A program made the translations under genes and the position numbers. The notes under the pieces were generated by a model. That model was not told the DNA's origin, did no database searches, and worked only from the letters and a program-made list of their open reading frames with translations. A stretch of DNA of 64,000 nucleotides from Candidatus Methanomethylophilaceae archaeon. GTDB lineage: Archaea; Thermoplasmatota; Thermoplasmata; Methanomassiliicoccales; Methanomethylophilaceae. The DNA lies in the NCBI GenBank assembly GCA_944320495.1, contig CALUHR010000013.1, forward strand, positions 226,687 to 290,686, written 5' to 3'. Shown piece by piece: positions 1 through 8,282 of this stretch. The stretch's first letter is position 1. The number at the start of each line of letters is the position of its first letter.

Positions 1-142
1 CGCCCATCAGGTAGTCGAACGCCTCCCCGCGCCCGTGGGAGATCAGCCCTGTGGGCGTCACAACGCCCTGCGAGACCATGTCGACCAGGTGCTCCCTGGT
101 CATGAGCGACTTGTATCTGGGATGGCTCTTGGGAATCTGCAC
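1..142 (-). CDS. 4-phosphopantoate--beta-alanine ligase, 5' part only
   Basis: This is the N-terminal 47 residues of a gene that runs off the left edge. The segment [15 protein letters not shown], followed by [14 protein letters not shown], matches the start of the archaeal COG1701 (DUF137) family, which makes 4-phosphopantothenate for CoA synthesis in archaea. The start is GTG at 142. A TATA-like element (about 165-175 on the minus strand) lies some 25 bases upstream, so the mRNA is probably leaderless. An in-frame CGA lies just upstream of the start. The assignment rests on a short but distinctive stretch. Confidence 0.8.
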   Translation of the reverse strand, partial: MQIPKSHPRYKSLMTREHLVDMVSQGVVTPTGLISHGRGEAFDYLMG

Positions 143-213
143 GCCCGCTCGATGTCGGTCACCCGTATATGGGTTCCCGTCAAGCGTTAATATCAAACGG
201 CGATGCGAGACGC

Positions 214-933
214 ATGGCAGATTTCAGGATCGTCCTCGTGGGACCGAAGTTCCCGGGTAACATAGGCGCTGTGGCCCGCTCGATGGCCAACTTCGGACTC
301 AGGGACCTGGTCCTGGTCAACCCCGCCTGCGACCTCGACGACGACGCGTACCGCAGGGCGAAGCACGGGTCCTTCATCCTCGACGGAGCGAGGGTCGTGT
401 CCACCTTCGACGAGGCCCTGGAGGACTGCTTCCTGGTCGCCGGCACCAGCGGCGTCACCACCAAGGGCGAGAGCAACTACACCCGCATCCCGGTTCCCGT
501 CAGGGAGTTCGCCGAGGGCACCCGCGGATACCGCGAGAAGATCGCCCTCGTGTTCGGAAGGGAGGACATCGGCCTCCTGCAGGAGGAGCTGGAGATGTGC
601 GACGTGCTCGTCTGGATCCCGACCGGCGACGAGTTCCCGATCCTCAACCTGTCCCACGCCGCGACCATCGCCATGTACGAGATGTACCAGGCGGAGCACG
701 TGCCGCCCAAGACCCACCCCGCCAACAGGGAGCAGAAGGAGCGCCTGTTCAACACCTTCGACGACCTGATGGAGGAGGTCCGCTATCCGGAGAACCGCAG
801 GAACGGGACCAGAGTCATGTTCAGGCGCATGATGGGGCGCTCCATCCCCTCGGAGTACGAGTTCCGCACCATCATGGGCGTCCTCGGCGACGCCGTGAGG
901 ATCATCAGGAACGGGAAGCCCTGGGAGAAGTGA
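214..933 (+). CDS. SPOUT-family RNA 2'-O-methyltransferase (TrmJ/SpoU-like)
   Basis: 239 residues. The N-terminus ([22 protein letters not shown]) and the later [10 protein letters not shown] and [14 protein letters not shown] motifs are the classic SpoU/TrmJ motifs that build the knotted SAM site and bind 2'-O-methylation substrates. In archaea this subfamily methylates tRNA; I infer tRNA here from family only. I chose ATG 214 because a TATA-like element (about 186-194) sits 25 bases upstream and homologues begin just before the VLVxPxxPxN motif; an upstream ATG at 169 would add a non-conserved tail. It ends in TGA and overlaps the convergent FtsZ-like gene by 29 bases. Confidence 0.88.
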   Translation: MADFRIVLVGPKFPGNIGAVARSMANFGLRDLVLVNPACDLDDDAYRRAKHGSFILDGARVVSTFDEALEDCFLVAGTSGVTTKGESNYTRIPVPVREFAEGTRGYREKIALVFGREDIGLLQEELEMCDVLVWIPTGDEFPILNLSHAATIAMYEMYQAEHVPPKTHPANREQKERLFNTFDDLMEEVRYPENRRNGTRVMFRRMMGRSIPSEYEFRTIMGVLGDAVRIIRNGKPWEK

Positions 934-1714
934 GACGGACCGGCAGGAAGACGAGGACCTTCGTGTCCTCCCTGTCGTCCCTTTTGACGATATCCGGGAT
1001 TATCCCGGTGTTGCTCACCACCGTATGGAATATCTGCTCGAGCTGGGCGGTGCCGAAGCCCGAGCTCACGGTGACGATGAGCTTGCCGTAGGCCGGATCG
1101 GTGGGGAAGACCGTCGCGCCCATCGCGCGCTGGACCGCCTCCGCCGGATCGATGTCGTTGACGTAGGAGAAGGTGTAGGCAGGCTCCGGGAATGTGCTGA
1201 AGAACGGCCCGTCCACAATCGCCGCCAGATTGTCCATGGACAGGGATATCGTGTGTCCTATGACGCGGAGGCCCGAATCGATCTTCACACCGCCGTTGAT
1301 CTTCTCGAACATCCCCATGTCCATCAGGAAGATGCGATCGGCGGTGCCACGTATCGAATCCAAGGTCCCGATCGCCTTTCCACGGCGTTCCTTCTCGATC
1401 GGATGAGGAAGTCCGGCGACGGCAATGACCCTGCAACCGGACCGCCTGGCACATTCAGCCACATGAAGCAGCATCGCCGATCCCGACTCGCCTCCGAGCA
1501 TCGCATAGACGAACGCGACCCTGACGCCCGAGAGGGCGTTCCTTATGGCGTACTCCTCGCCGCGAGACATCGGCGTGCGGAAGTCCGGATTGCCGGCGGC
1601 GGCCTCGCGGGGATTTATGCGGTACGTCGGTATGCGATCGAACCCCGTGCTCGCGATGATGCGGCATGCGGCACCCCCGCACGCGAAGAGGACCGCATCG
1701 TCCAAGTCTCTCAC
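905..1714 (-). CDS. FtsZ/tubulin-superfamily protein (non-canonical)
   Basis: 269 residues. Two short elements recall the FtsZ nucleotide site: FACGGAACRI near residue 10 (compare GGAGCN) and LGGESGSAM near residue 74 (compare the GGGTGTG tubulin signature), followed by the hydrophobic strand VIAVAGLPHP. The signature is imperfect and the protein is shorter than normal FtsZ, so GTPase activity and polymerisation are uncertain. The start is GTG 1714; an in-frame TGA lies a few codons upstream. It follows a ribbon-helix-helix gene that ends 17 bases inside it, recalling the CdrS-FtsZ gene pairs of other Euryarchaeota. Role in division is inference. Confidence 0.6.
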   Translation of the reverse strand: MRDLDDAVLFACGGAACRIIASTGFDRIPTYRINPREAAAGNPDFRTPMSRGEEYAIRNALSGVRVAFVYAMLGGESGSAMLLHVAECARRSGCRVIAVAGLPHPIEKERRGKAIGTLDSIRGTADRIFLMDMGMFEKINGGVKIDSGLRVIGHTISLSMDNLAAIVDGPFFSTFPEPAYTFSYVNDIDPAEAVQRAMGATVFPTDPAYGKLIVTVSSGFGTAQLEQIFHTVVSNTGIIPDIVKRDDREDTKVLVFLPVRLTSPRASRS

Positions 1715-1988
1715 CGACGCCCATCCTCTGGCTCAGGTACCTGTCGGCGGCGGCGCGGACCATGTCGTCCAGACTCCTGCCGTCCGGTGTCAGGTCGGAG
1801 ATGTCGAGGACCTCCTGGACGTCGTACTCCGGGACCACGCCCTCGGTGATGCGCCCGTCGGCGTAGGAATCGAGGACCGAGCGTACCGCATCGTTGATGG
1901 AGCGGAACTCCCCGCGGGAGACGAGCGCCCTGTAGACGGCGACGGTGTCGGGGGAAAGCCTCAGAACGATCCTCTCGTCATCAGACAT
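1698..1988 (-). CDS. Ribbon-helix-helix (CopG/CdrS-like) regulator, ends at CGA
   Basis: 96 residues. The segment RIVLRLSPDTVAVYRALV followed by FRSINDAVRSVLDSY is a typical RHH fold: a beta strand that enters the major groove, then two helices. A C-terminal helix of about 35 residues follows. The frame has no TGA, TAA or TAG until 1455, deep inside the FtsZ-like gene, but meets CGA at 1700-1698, which I take as the end. That C is the third base of an Asp codon (GAC) in the overlapping gene. Its place directly upstream of an ftsZ homologue suggests control of cell division, as for CdrS in haloarchaea; inference. Confidence 0.7.
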
Positions 1989-2030
1989 CGCGGCGCCTCG
2001 TTGAAGAAATGAAGGTAAAGGGTTTGAGGT

Positions 2031-2050
2031 GGGGTCCGGAATCGAACCCC
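2031..2050. terminator. Hairpin after rpl12
   Basis: A GGGGT/ACCCC stem with a 10-base loop follows the rpl12 stop codon. It probably marks the 3' end of the L1-L10-L12 transcript. It resembles a tRNA T-arm superficially but no tRNA surrounds it. Confidence 0.35.
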
Positions 2051-2052
2051 GA

Positions 2053-2367
2053 TCATCCGAAGAGAGCGGAGAGACCGGCGGCGGCCTCTTCCTCGCTGAC
2101 AGCCTCTTCCTCGGGCTCGGCCTCTTTGGCGGGAGCCTCGGCGGCCGCGGCGGCGGCAGCGGGGGCGGCGGCAGCGGCGGCAGGCGCAGCGACGGCTGCG
2201 CTGGCGATGGCCTCCTTGATGTCGACTCCGTCCAGAGACGCGACGAGCGCCTTGATCTTGGCTGCGTCAGGCTCGACTCCGGCGGCGGTCAGGATGGCCT
2301 GGATGGCATCCTCGGTGATGTCCTTGCCGGCAGAGTAGAGCACCATAGCGCTGTAGATATACTCCAT
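2053..2367 (-). CDS. rpl12: Ribosomal protein L12 (P1-type stalk protein)
   Basis: 104 residues: an N-terminal helical dimer domain ([15 protein letters not shown]), an Ala-rich hinge at about 60-80, and the acidic tail [13 protein letters not shown], which is the factor-binding C-terminus shared with L10. It forms the ribosomal stalk that recruits elongation factors. It is third in the L1-L10-L12 operon, 24 bases after rpl10, with an AGGAG ribosome-binding site. Ends in TGA. Confidence 0.97.
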   Translation of the reverse strand: MEYIYSAMVLYSAGKDITEDAIQAILTAAGVEPDAAKIKALVASLDGVDIKEAIASAAVAAPAAAAAAPAAAAAAAEAPAKEAEPEEEAVSEEEAAAGLSALFG

Positions 2368-2391
2368 ATCAAATCAACTCCTATTGATTGT

Positions 2392-3396
2392 TTAACCGAA
2401 TAGTGCACTGAGACCAGCGGCGGCTTCCTCCTCGCTGACCTCCTCTTCTTCTTCCTCGACCTTCTCCTCGACCGGAGCCTCGGCAGCGGCGCTCGCAACA
2501 GGTGCGGCGGCTGCGGCGGAGCTGAGCCTGGCGGCGATCTCGTCGCTGGTGTATCCGGATGCGGAGGCGAGCGCCAGCATCTGGGCGTCAGCCTTCGCGA
2601 GGAGTCTGTCGATGTTCTCCTTGGTCGGTATCGCGGCCTCAATGGAGAGTCCCATGGACTCCCTGAACGCCTTCGCGATGAGCGGAACGATCGTCTCCTT
2701 GGTCGGGAACGCGATCGAGACACCCAGAGCAAGGGCGTTGTGAGCGGCCGTAGCGAACATTGTAGCGTAGTAATCCTCGGGGATGTCAAGGACGTCCCTT
2801 CCGTAGATGACCCCGTCCTCGTAGGCGGCCCTGAGGTCCATTCCCACAACCATGGGAAGGATCTCGAGCTTGGGGAGCATCGCGGCCACGGGTCCGGGGA
2901 TGGGCTCGCCCTCCTTGACCAGCGTGGTGTCCTTCTTGATTACTATCTTTCCCGCATCGATAGCTGCGGGAAGGCCTATCTTCTGAAGTTCCCCGATGAT
3001 GGGGCCGGGTCCGAAGGGTGTGGGTCCCTTGGGGACGACGATGTCGTAGGGCGCGAGCTGACCCTCCTTAGCGGGGGCCGCGGTCATCGTGGCCTCAAGC
3101 TTCTTGAAAAGCTTGAAGGGATCGATGTCCGTAGTGACGATCGCGCACTGTCCGTGCACCGAGTCCTTGAGTCCCAGGATTCCGGGCTTCTCCTTCGCCG
3201 CCTCCTCGATGGCCAGAAGCATGAGCTTGTTCTTGGTCATCTTGAGCTTGGCGTGGGCCCTGAGTCCCGCCCTCATGGACTGGACCTGCTGTCCGGGAAT
3301 CCCGTGCATGTCGACGACGGCGACGACGGGATACTCGCGCATGTCCTGTACCAGCTCCTCGACGAGGTCCTTCTTCCAAGTTGCGACGTGTGCCAT
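2392..3396 (-). CDS. rpl10: Ribosomal protein L10 (P0)
   Basis: 334 residues, the length expected for archaeal P0. The N-terminal rRNA-binding domain begins MAHVATWKK; the C-terminus carries the Ala/Glu-rich hinge and the same SALFG tail as L12. It anchors the L12 dimers on the 50S stalk base. Of two in-frame ATGs (3402 and 3396) I chose 3396 because GGAGG lies 7 bases upstream of it but only 1 base from 3402. It follows rpl1 by 12 bases. Ends in TAA. Confidence 0.96.
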   Translation of the reverse strand: MAHVATWKKDLVEELVQDMREYPVVAVVDMHGIPGQQVQSMRAGLRAHAKLKMTKNKLMLLAIEEAAKEKPGILGLKDSVHGQCAIVTTDIDPFKLFKKLEATMTAAPAKEGQLAPYDIVVPKGPTPFGPGPIIGELQKIGLPAAIDAGKIVIKKDTTLVKEGEPIPGPVAAMLPKLEILPMVVGMDLRAAYEDGVIYGRDVLDIPEDYYATMFATAAHNALALGVSIAFPTKETIVPLIAKAFRESMGLSIEAAIPTKENIDRLLAKADAQMLALASASGYTSDEIAARLSSAAAAAPVASAAAEAPVEEKVEEEEEEVSEEEAAAGLSALFG

Positions 3397-3408
3397 CTTC
3401 ATGCCTCC

Positions 3409-4047
3409 TTAGAGGACCCTCTCCGAGGGACCCATGGTGGTCTTGACGTAGGCGGAAGCGATGTTGTGCCTTCCCTTCTCCAGGTGGGACTCGACACGCT
3501 TCAGGATGAGATCGACGTTCTCGGCGATCTCCTCCGCGGGCATGTCAACGGTTCCGACGGGAGCGTGGAAGGTCTTCCTGTCCTTCGTCCTGATGGTCAC
3601 AGACTTGCGGAGACCCGCGATCATCGCGGCCGGATCGGCTCCGGGGGCGATGGGCTTGGGCATCTTTCCGCGAGGACCGAGAACGGTACCGAGCCTCTTA
3701 CCGACGACGGCCATCAGGGGCGCCTCGGCGATGAAGTAGTCGGTGTTGTTCGCGATCTTCTTGGCCTGCTTCTTGTCGTCCGCGATCGCTCCGAGTTCCT
3801 CGGGGGTGATCACGGAATCGGCCACGTCCTTGGCTTTCAAGGCAAGTTCGCCACCACCAATCACGCAGATCTTGACTTCCTTGCCGCGGCCGTACGGGAG
3901 GATGATATCCTCGGTGATACGGTTCTTCGGCACGGTGAGGTCGACATCTTTGAGATTGATGGCCAACTCAACCGTCTCGGTGAAATTGCGCTTCTTCGCA
4001 CTCTCCAGTGCCTTCTGCACAGCCATCACGGTTGGTTTTTCTGCCAA
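3409..4047 (-). CDS. rpl1: Ribosomal protein L1
   Basis: 212 residues with the conserved L1 signature GPRGKMPKP and the two-domain layout of the L1-stalk protein. It binds 23S rRNA at the E site and, in characterised archaea, represses its own operon by binding mRNA. The start is TTG at 4047, with GGAGG 7 bases upstream. First gene of the L1-L10-L12 operon. Ends in TAA. Confidence 0.97.
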   Translation of the reverse strand: MAEKPTVMAVQKALESAKKRNFTETVELAINLKDVDLTVPKNRITEDIILPYGRGKEVKICVIGGGELALKAKDVADSVITPEELGAIADDKKQAKKIANNTDYFIAEAPLMAVVGKRLGTVLGPRGKMPKPIAPGADPAAMIAGLRKSVTIRTKDRKTFHAPVGTVDMPAEEIAENVDLILKRVESHLEKGRHNIASAYVKTTMGPSERVL

Positions 4048-4072
4048 TACAATTCCTCCTCGTAGTGCGTAC

Positions 4073-4089
4073 GAGCCCTTTAGGGGCTC
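4073..4089 (-). promoter_or_regulatory. Leader hairpin of the L1 operon (possible L1-binding site)
   Basis: A 6-bp stem (GAGCCC/GGGCTC) sits in the 5' leader between the promoter and the TTG start of rpl1. Archaeal L1 represses its own mRNA by binding an rRNA-like hairpin, so this is a candidate site. That role is inference; only the hairpin and its position are seen. Confidence 0.4.
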
Positions 4090-4120
4090 TCCTACAAGTG
4101 ATTGGGGCTATAGGCATGCC

Positions 4121-4130
4121 CTATTTAAAG
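4121..4130 (-). promoter_or_regulatory. TATA box of the L1 operon
   Basis: CTTTAAATAG on the minus strand, placed for transcription of the L1-L10-L12 leader. The same AT-rich patch may serve the divergent membrane-protein gene. Confidence 0.5.
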
Positions 4131-4184
4131 GTAACACCCGGGCCCCCGCGCAACCGATATCTTTGTGCAGACGCATGCGGGGAC

Positions 4185-5498
4185 GTGGTTCAGTACAGGA
4201 CCCTCGTGGTCGTATCCCTGGCGTTGGCCGTCGCCCTGGCGGTCATATCGTTCCTCGCTACGGACTGGATGTGGTTCTGCATCAACATCCTGTGCGCGAT
4301 GCTCCTCTTCCTGCCCCGCTGGAAGAAGTTAGGCTACTACTACGACAGGAGGGTCGTCACACTCACAATGGTGGCCCCCGCCCTGATGGTGGTCCTGTTC
4401 ATTGTAGCGATGTTCCTGCCCATCAGGGACGTCTATGTCCTGGAGGTGTCGGTGTACACGTACGTCACCGCCATGATACAGACCATCCAGTCCTACACCG
4501 CGGGTCTGATGTTCGCCCTCATCCTCAACAGGTCCGGCGTCGTGCACATGACCACTTCGTGGGTGGCCATCTTCGCCATGGTCTTCTCCATGGCCGTGTC
4601 CGCCCTCGACCTGCTCTTCACGTTCGGGGACATGTACAGCAAGGGCTATCCCGTGTTCAACAAGGACTTCACCGAGGGGGAGGCCATCCTCACCAACAGG
4701 ATCATGATGTCCTCACCCGTGGCCGCGACCTTCGTGTCCCTGGCCCTCACGATAGGGATCTACATCAAGGACGGCGGGAAGGACGCCATGGAATACATCG
4801 TCGAGGGAGAGTGCGCCAAGCCGCAAGCGATCGACACCACGACGGAGTCAGCCGAGGCCTACGAGCCGAAGAGGTTCTGGGCCGATCTGATGAACCTCCT
4901 CTCGGTCATCGTCGCGGTCGCCCTGATGATCGGCGCGCTGACGTCCGAAAAGGGCAACGTCTCCGTGACCACCGTGTTCTGCTGCATCGTCTGCCTCGTG
5001 TCTCCGATACTGGGATACCTCAGGCTCGTGAGGATACCGCCCGCCCTCACGCTCCTCATCTTCCTGGCCGCGGGGCTCCACGCCTACGGCCTCCTCGCCG
5101 AGATCTACGGGTTCACCGGAAGCTACGATGTCCTGACCCATACCCTGTCCTCCACGACCATCGGCATCTGCGTGTTCTACACCCTGATGTGCTTCCAGGT
5201 CTATTCGGGCGGGATGCTGGGGTTCACAGGCAACGGGCTGGCCCTCTTCACGGGTATAATCACTCTCGCGTTCAGCACGTACTGGGAGGTCATCGAATTC
5301 TTCTCCGACCTTATCACCGGCGCCCATGCGCAATACAGCCCGTACGACACCCTCACGGACATGGTCTGCGACATGTCCGGCATGTTCATCGCATCCTTCG
5401 CCGTCGGGATCGCCCTGAAGAAGCTCACGGTCCCCCAGCTGGTGGCCTCGTTCCGGCTCGACGACCGTCTCAAGTCCAAGCTGGCCAAGAAGGACTGA
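4185..5498 (+). CDS. Polytopic membrane protein with C-terminal YjdF (DUF2238)-like domain
   Basis: About 437 residues with roughly 11-12 hydrophobic segments. The last third contains YDVLTHTLSS, STYWEVIEFFSDL and YDTLTDMVCDMSG, which follow the spacing of the conserved acidic motifs in YjdF/DUF2238 membrane proteins; a charged loop (about 200-225) separates it from the N-terminal half. Function unknown. The start is uncertain: GTG 4185 is preferred because an upstream extension would be Pro/Arg-rich and cross the promoter. Divergent from the L1 operon. Confidence 0.6.
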   Translation: MVQYRTLVVVSLALAVALAVISFLATDWMWFCINILCAMLLFLPRWKKLGYYYDRRVVTLTMVAPALMVVLFIVAMFLPIRDVYVLEVSVYTYVTAMIQTIQSYTAGLMFALILNRSGVVHMTTSWVAIFAMVFSMAVSALDLLFTFGDMYSKGYPVFNKDFTEGEAILTNRIMMSSPVAATFVSLALTIGIYIKDGGKDAMEYIVEGECAKPQAIDTTTESAEAYEPKRFWADLMNLLSVIVAVALMIGALTSEKGNVSVTTVFCCIVCLVSPILGYLRLVRIPPALTLLIFLAAGLHAYGLLAEIYGFTGSYDVLTHTLSSTTIGICVFYTLMCFQVYSGGMLGFTGNGLALFTGIITLAFSTYWEVIEFFSDLITGAHAQYSPYDTLTDMVCDMSGMFIASFAVGIALKKLTVPQLVASFRLDDRLKSKLAKKD

Positions 5499-5693
5499 GC
5501 CCGGTCGGCCCCTCCCATATTCTGGGCTTCGGCCCTCCATTATTATACGGCTATCGAAATCGTATTGCCCGTCCGCTTCAATTGGTATGCATCCGACATT
5601 TGACAGCATGATCACCGTTGCAGTATCCTTGATGGTCGCAGGTGAAATCCTTATCGATAAAAATCTGGGGAATACTACAGCCCTCATAGCAAG

Positions 5694-5909
5694 TTGGGCA
5701 GGATCGCCGAAGCTGGATGGGAGATCACCGGGCCCATGCGCAATCTCTACGGGACCGATGCGAACGCCCCGTCGTACCTCGTGGCCAAGGACCACTGCGG
5801 ACCCTCGTGCATCTCCTCCGAGTACGCCCTGATGAGACGCAAAGGTCTTCAGGACCCCTCTGGACATGAGGGCCCTCGATATCCTGGATCCGGAGAGCGC
5901 CGAGGGTGA
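5694..5909 (+). pseudogene. Decayed coding remnant in a 540-base gap
   Basis: The 5499-6038 gap holds no intact gene. One frame reads LGRIAEAGWEITGPMRNLYG then DHCGPSCISSEYAL, a coherent protein-like stretch that recalls GyrI/effector-binding domains weakly. A second frame continues with FRTPLDMRALDILDPESAEG and then meets TAG at 5935-5937. The frame break and lack of a good start suggest a gene relic. Family unsure. Confidence 0.35.
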
Positions 5910-6003
5910 TGCGGGAGGCTTCCCCTTCGACGACTAGTGCCTGGGCCCCTGGTGCCCGCATTACCCCAAGATCCCACCGTGGAGATCGTAGCAGAATGAT
6001 GAC

Positions 6004-6024
6004 GGGGTGGGGGAAGCCCACCCC
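6004..6024. terminator. GC hairpin after rpl11
   Basis: An 8-bp stem (GGGGTGGG/CCCACCCC) with a 5-base loop lies 14 bases beyond the rpl11 stop. It is one of a series of strong hairpins at gene ends in this window. Confidence 0.5.
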
Positions 6025-6038
6025 CTGAATGTTTTGAA

Positions 6039-6515
6039 TCACTCGACCAGGAGAGTGTCGTACTCTCCGGCCCTGACGGCGGCCTGGAAGGATTTGGCAT
6101 CCTTGCCGTCGATGGTGACGCCCATGGGGATGCAGCTTCCGGCGATCTCCATGGCCTTGGCCTTCATGGTGGCTCCCAAGAGGTCGTCACCCTTCATGCC
6201 AACGAGCTTCTTCATCTGGTCGATGGTGAGGTTCCCGACCTTCTCCGTCTTGGAGTTGTGGGCACCGATCTCGATTCCGAGCTCTCCCTTGATGAGGGCG
6301 GAGATCGGAGGGGTTCCGACCTTGATGTCGAAGGTCTTGTCGTCGTTGATGAGGATCTTGACAGGGACCTTCATGCCGTCGTAGGCTTTCGTCTTCTCGT
6401 TGATTTTCGCAATGACCTGGCCGATGTTCACGCCCTTGGGTCCCAGAGCGGGGCCGAGGGGCGGACCTGCGGAGGCCCTGCCCCCGTCAACCAATGCCTC
6501 AACAGTGTCTACCAT
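6039..6515 (-). CDS. rpl11: Ribosomal protein L11
   Basis: 158 residues. The N-terminal domain has ASAGPPLGPALGPKGVNI, the proline-rich factor-contact region, and the C-terminal domain has the rRNA-binding TIDQMKKLVGMKGDDLL helix. It sits at the GTPase-associated centre beside the L10/L12 stalk. Last of secE-spt5-rpl11; its AGGAGAG ribosome-binding site overlaps the spt5 stop. Ends in TGA. Confidence 0.97.
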   Translation of the reverse strand: MVDTVEALVDGGRASAGPPLGPALGPKGVNIGQVIAKINEKTKAYDGMKVPVKILINDDKTFDIKVGTPPISALIKGELGIEIGAHNSKTEKVGNLTIDQMKKLVGMKGDDLLGATMKAKAMEIAGSCIPMGVTIDGKDAKSFQAAVRAGEYDTLLVE

Positions 6516-6518
6516 TGT

Positions 6519-7322
6519 TCATCTCTCCTTTTCAAGAACCCTGACGCTGTCTCCTTTGACAGTGACGGGTATGGGGACCATGGCCTCGATGAGCTCGACC
6601 GTGATCTCCTCCTTCTCAGAGTCTATCTTCTGGACTCTGGCCTTCTCGCCCTTGAACGGTCCGTTCACGAGCTCGACTATGTCTCCGTCCACGATGCCGA
6701 CGACGGCGGACACCGGCGTGAGGTAGGGACTGATCTCTTCGATGCTTGTCTCACCGTCGATGAAGTTCCTTGCCTTCTTGATGTCGCGCGTCTTCTCGTG
6801 GAGACGGTCCGTGTTCATGCCTTCGACGAACACGTATCCCCTGAGCCCGGCGGGGCTGAGGATGGCATAGATGTCCTTCTCTCCCAGGTTGGCCTTGGAG
6901 GCGAGGGCGTCTGCGACGACCTTCTCCTGGTCGATCTGGGTCTTAAGGATCATGATTGATTGGGTGGCGACGGCCTTGAACGAGATCGAGTTCGGCATCC
7001 CGTCGTCCGCGGTAACCGTGACCTCGACCGTGTCACCGTATCTGGCTCCCTTGGGGCAGATGACCCCGAGGAACAGCTGCTTCTGACCCTTTCCGGGGGT
7101 CTCGACCGTGATCTCAGTGGCATTGCGGTAGTTGCTCCAGAGCTCCTCGTGCGCCGCATCGTAGAGGACGACGTCCCAGTCGGGAGCGCTCTCGTCGGGC
7201 CCGGTCGTGATGGAGAACGCGATCTTCACGTTGGGTCCGTCCGTCGATACGGTGAAGGGCCACTCCGCGGAGCTTCCCGCGTGGACCTTCTGGATTGCAC
7301 CGTCTCCTGAAACTGATGCCAT
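6519..7322 (-). CDS. spt5: Transcription elongation factor Spt5 with N-terminal extra domain
   Basis: 267 residues, against about 150 for most archaeal Spt5. The NGN domain (about 125-205, LSPAGLRGYVFVEG) and the KOW domain (VDGDIVELVNGPFKGEKARV) are normal and bind the RNA polymerase clamp and the ribosomal protein L11 side of coupling. The first ~110 residues form a predicted all-beta segment rich in Thr/Val/Asp that I do not recognise. ATG 7322 is preferred over TTG 7331. It sits between secE and rpl11, the standard archaeal order. Confidence 0.9.
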   Translation of the reverse strand: MASVSGDGAIQKVHAGSSAEWPFTVSTDGPNVKIAFSITTGPDESAPDWDVVLYDAAHEELWSNYRNATEITVETPGKGQKQLFLGVICPKGARYGDTVEVTVTADDGMPNSISFKAVATQSIMILKTQIDQEKVVADALASKANLGEKDIYAILSPAGLRGYVFVEGMNTDRLHEKTRDIKKARNFIDGETSIEEISPYLTPVSAVVGIVDGDIVELVNGPFKGEKARVQKIDSEKEEITVELIEAMVPIPVTVKGDSVRVLEKER

Positions 7323-7332
7323 TGTGACCAAC

Positions 7333-7557
7333 TCAGAAAGACTCGGGGAGAATGGTCATGAGCCACCAGATGGCGAAACCGATCGCTCCGATGAGTATGA
7401 TCCCCACTGCAGTGATGGTCAGAGTCTTGGCGTACTCATCCCTGGAGGGCGTGTGCGCCATCTTCAGGATCCTGCCGTACTTGCCCTTTCCGAAACCTTT
7501 GGCCTTGGACTCGAACTCGTCCTGGAGCTCGTATGCCATGGACTCTTCTTCTGCCAT
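7333..7557 (-). CDS. secE: Preprotein translocase subunit SecE (Sec61 gamma)
   Basis: 74 residues: a charged amphipathic N-terminus ending KMAHTPSRDEYAKT and one transmembrane helix (ITAVGIILIGAIGFAIWWLM). SecE clamps SecY in the translocon. ATG 7557 is preceded by GGGGAGA at 8 bases. First gene of secE-spt5-rpl11. Ends in TGA. Confidence 0.93.
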   Translation of the reverse strand: MAEEESMAYELQDEFESKAKGFGKGKYGRILKMAHTPSRDEYAKTLTITAVGIILIGAIGFAIWWLMTILPESF

Positions 7558-7622
7558 TTTATCGTTCTCCCCCGCTGCGCGGGCCTTCCTCGTTACCACT
7601 GAAGGATAACGGGTCAAGGTTG

Positions 7623-7655
7623 CCCTTTATTAAGGAGTCTATTAAAAATCTTTCG
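7623..7655 (-). promoter_or_regulatory. Promoter of secE-spt5-rpl11
   Basis: Two AT-rich TATA candidates on the minus strand (CTTAATAAAGG and TTTTTAATAG) lie 65-100 bases before the secE start. Either could direct the operon. Confidence 0.45.
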
Positions 7656-7804
7656 TCGGAGGGAACACCTGGCCGCAATCGGCCCGACGACTCGTCCCAT
7701 TCCCTCCTTATAATGATTCAAATATCTAACGGGCCCGCCGATGACTGGTTCATTTTTATATGAGATTCGGGTACGGGCAGTTAATACCCCAGGGGGAACA
7801 CTTA

Positions 7805-7972
7805 ATGGAAGAAGAAGTGCTTTGCAACGTTGAACTCGTCAAAGACAACAATGATTTCGTCATCAAGATCCAGAGCGACCTCGGCGGAGTCAGGGAATAC
7901 AGGTCATCCAACTTCGAGGAAGTCCTCGAGCAGCTGATGCAGGACCTGCAGGAAGAGTTCGAGTCCCTCTGA
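7805..7972 (+). CDS. Small acidic protein, function unknown
   Basis: 55 residues, very acidic, with a strand-like DNNDFVIKIQSDL and a C-terminal helix FEEVLEQLMQDLQEEFESL. A clear TATA box (7752-7762) and GGGGGA before ATG 7805 support expression. I recognise no family. It lies 17 bases before a UPF0147 gene and is probably co-transcribed with it. Confidence 0.7.
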   Translation: MEEEVLCNVELVKDNNDFVIKIQSDLGGVREYRSSNFEEVLEQLMQDLQEEFESL

Positions 7973-7989
7973 ATACATGGAGTGATTTC

Positions 7990-8250
7990 ATGGCTGCAGA
8001 TAAGATCAAACAGGTCACCGACGTCCTCGACATGCTCGCCGAGGACACTTCCATCCCCAGGAACATCAGGAAGGGTGCCACCGACGCCAAGGCCCGCCTT
8101 CTCGACACCAAGGAGTCCATGGATGTCCGCGCCACCGGCGCCATCGTCATCCTCGACGACCTCGCCAACGACCCCAACATACCTCTGCACGGCAGGACCA
8201 TCATCTGGAACGTCATCAGCCAGCTCGAGGTCCTGAGCCAGCAGAACTGA
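7990..8250 (+). CDS. UPF0147 family protein
   Basis: 86 residues, all helical. The pattern DVLDMLAEDTSIPRNIRKGA, then ILDDLANDPNIPLHGR, is the hallmark of archaeal UPF0147. Function is unknown. Second of a two-gene unit with the small acidic protein. Ends in TGA and converges on guaAA. Confidence 0.9.
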   Translation: MAADKIKQVTDVLDMLAEDTSIPRNIRKGATDAKARLLDTKESMDVRATGAIVILDDLANDPNIPLHGRTIIWNVISQLEVLSQQN

Positions 8251-8282
8251 TCCCCTTCTAACCCCGTCGTGCCGGGCGGCGC

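Noticed and set aside
1455..1697. RHH protein extended to 177 residues across the FtsZ-like gene
   Set aside because: The extension is only the FtsZ-like gene read in another frame; no protein-like sequence follows the CGA.
2031..2072. tRNA gene suggested by a T-arm-like GGTTCGATTCC on the minus strand
   Set aside because: The stem does not pair correctly, and the anticodon region would be the rpl12 coding end; no acceptor pairs with it.
5869..5981. Second amber-containing gene (frame ending in DD-TAG-CLGPWCPHY)
   Set aside because: No start, no recognisable family and an adjacent frame break; it looks like a relic rather than a Pyl protein.
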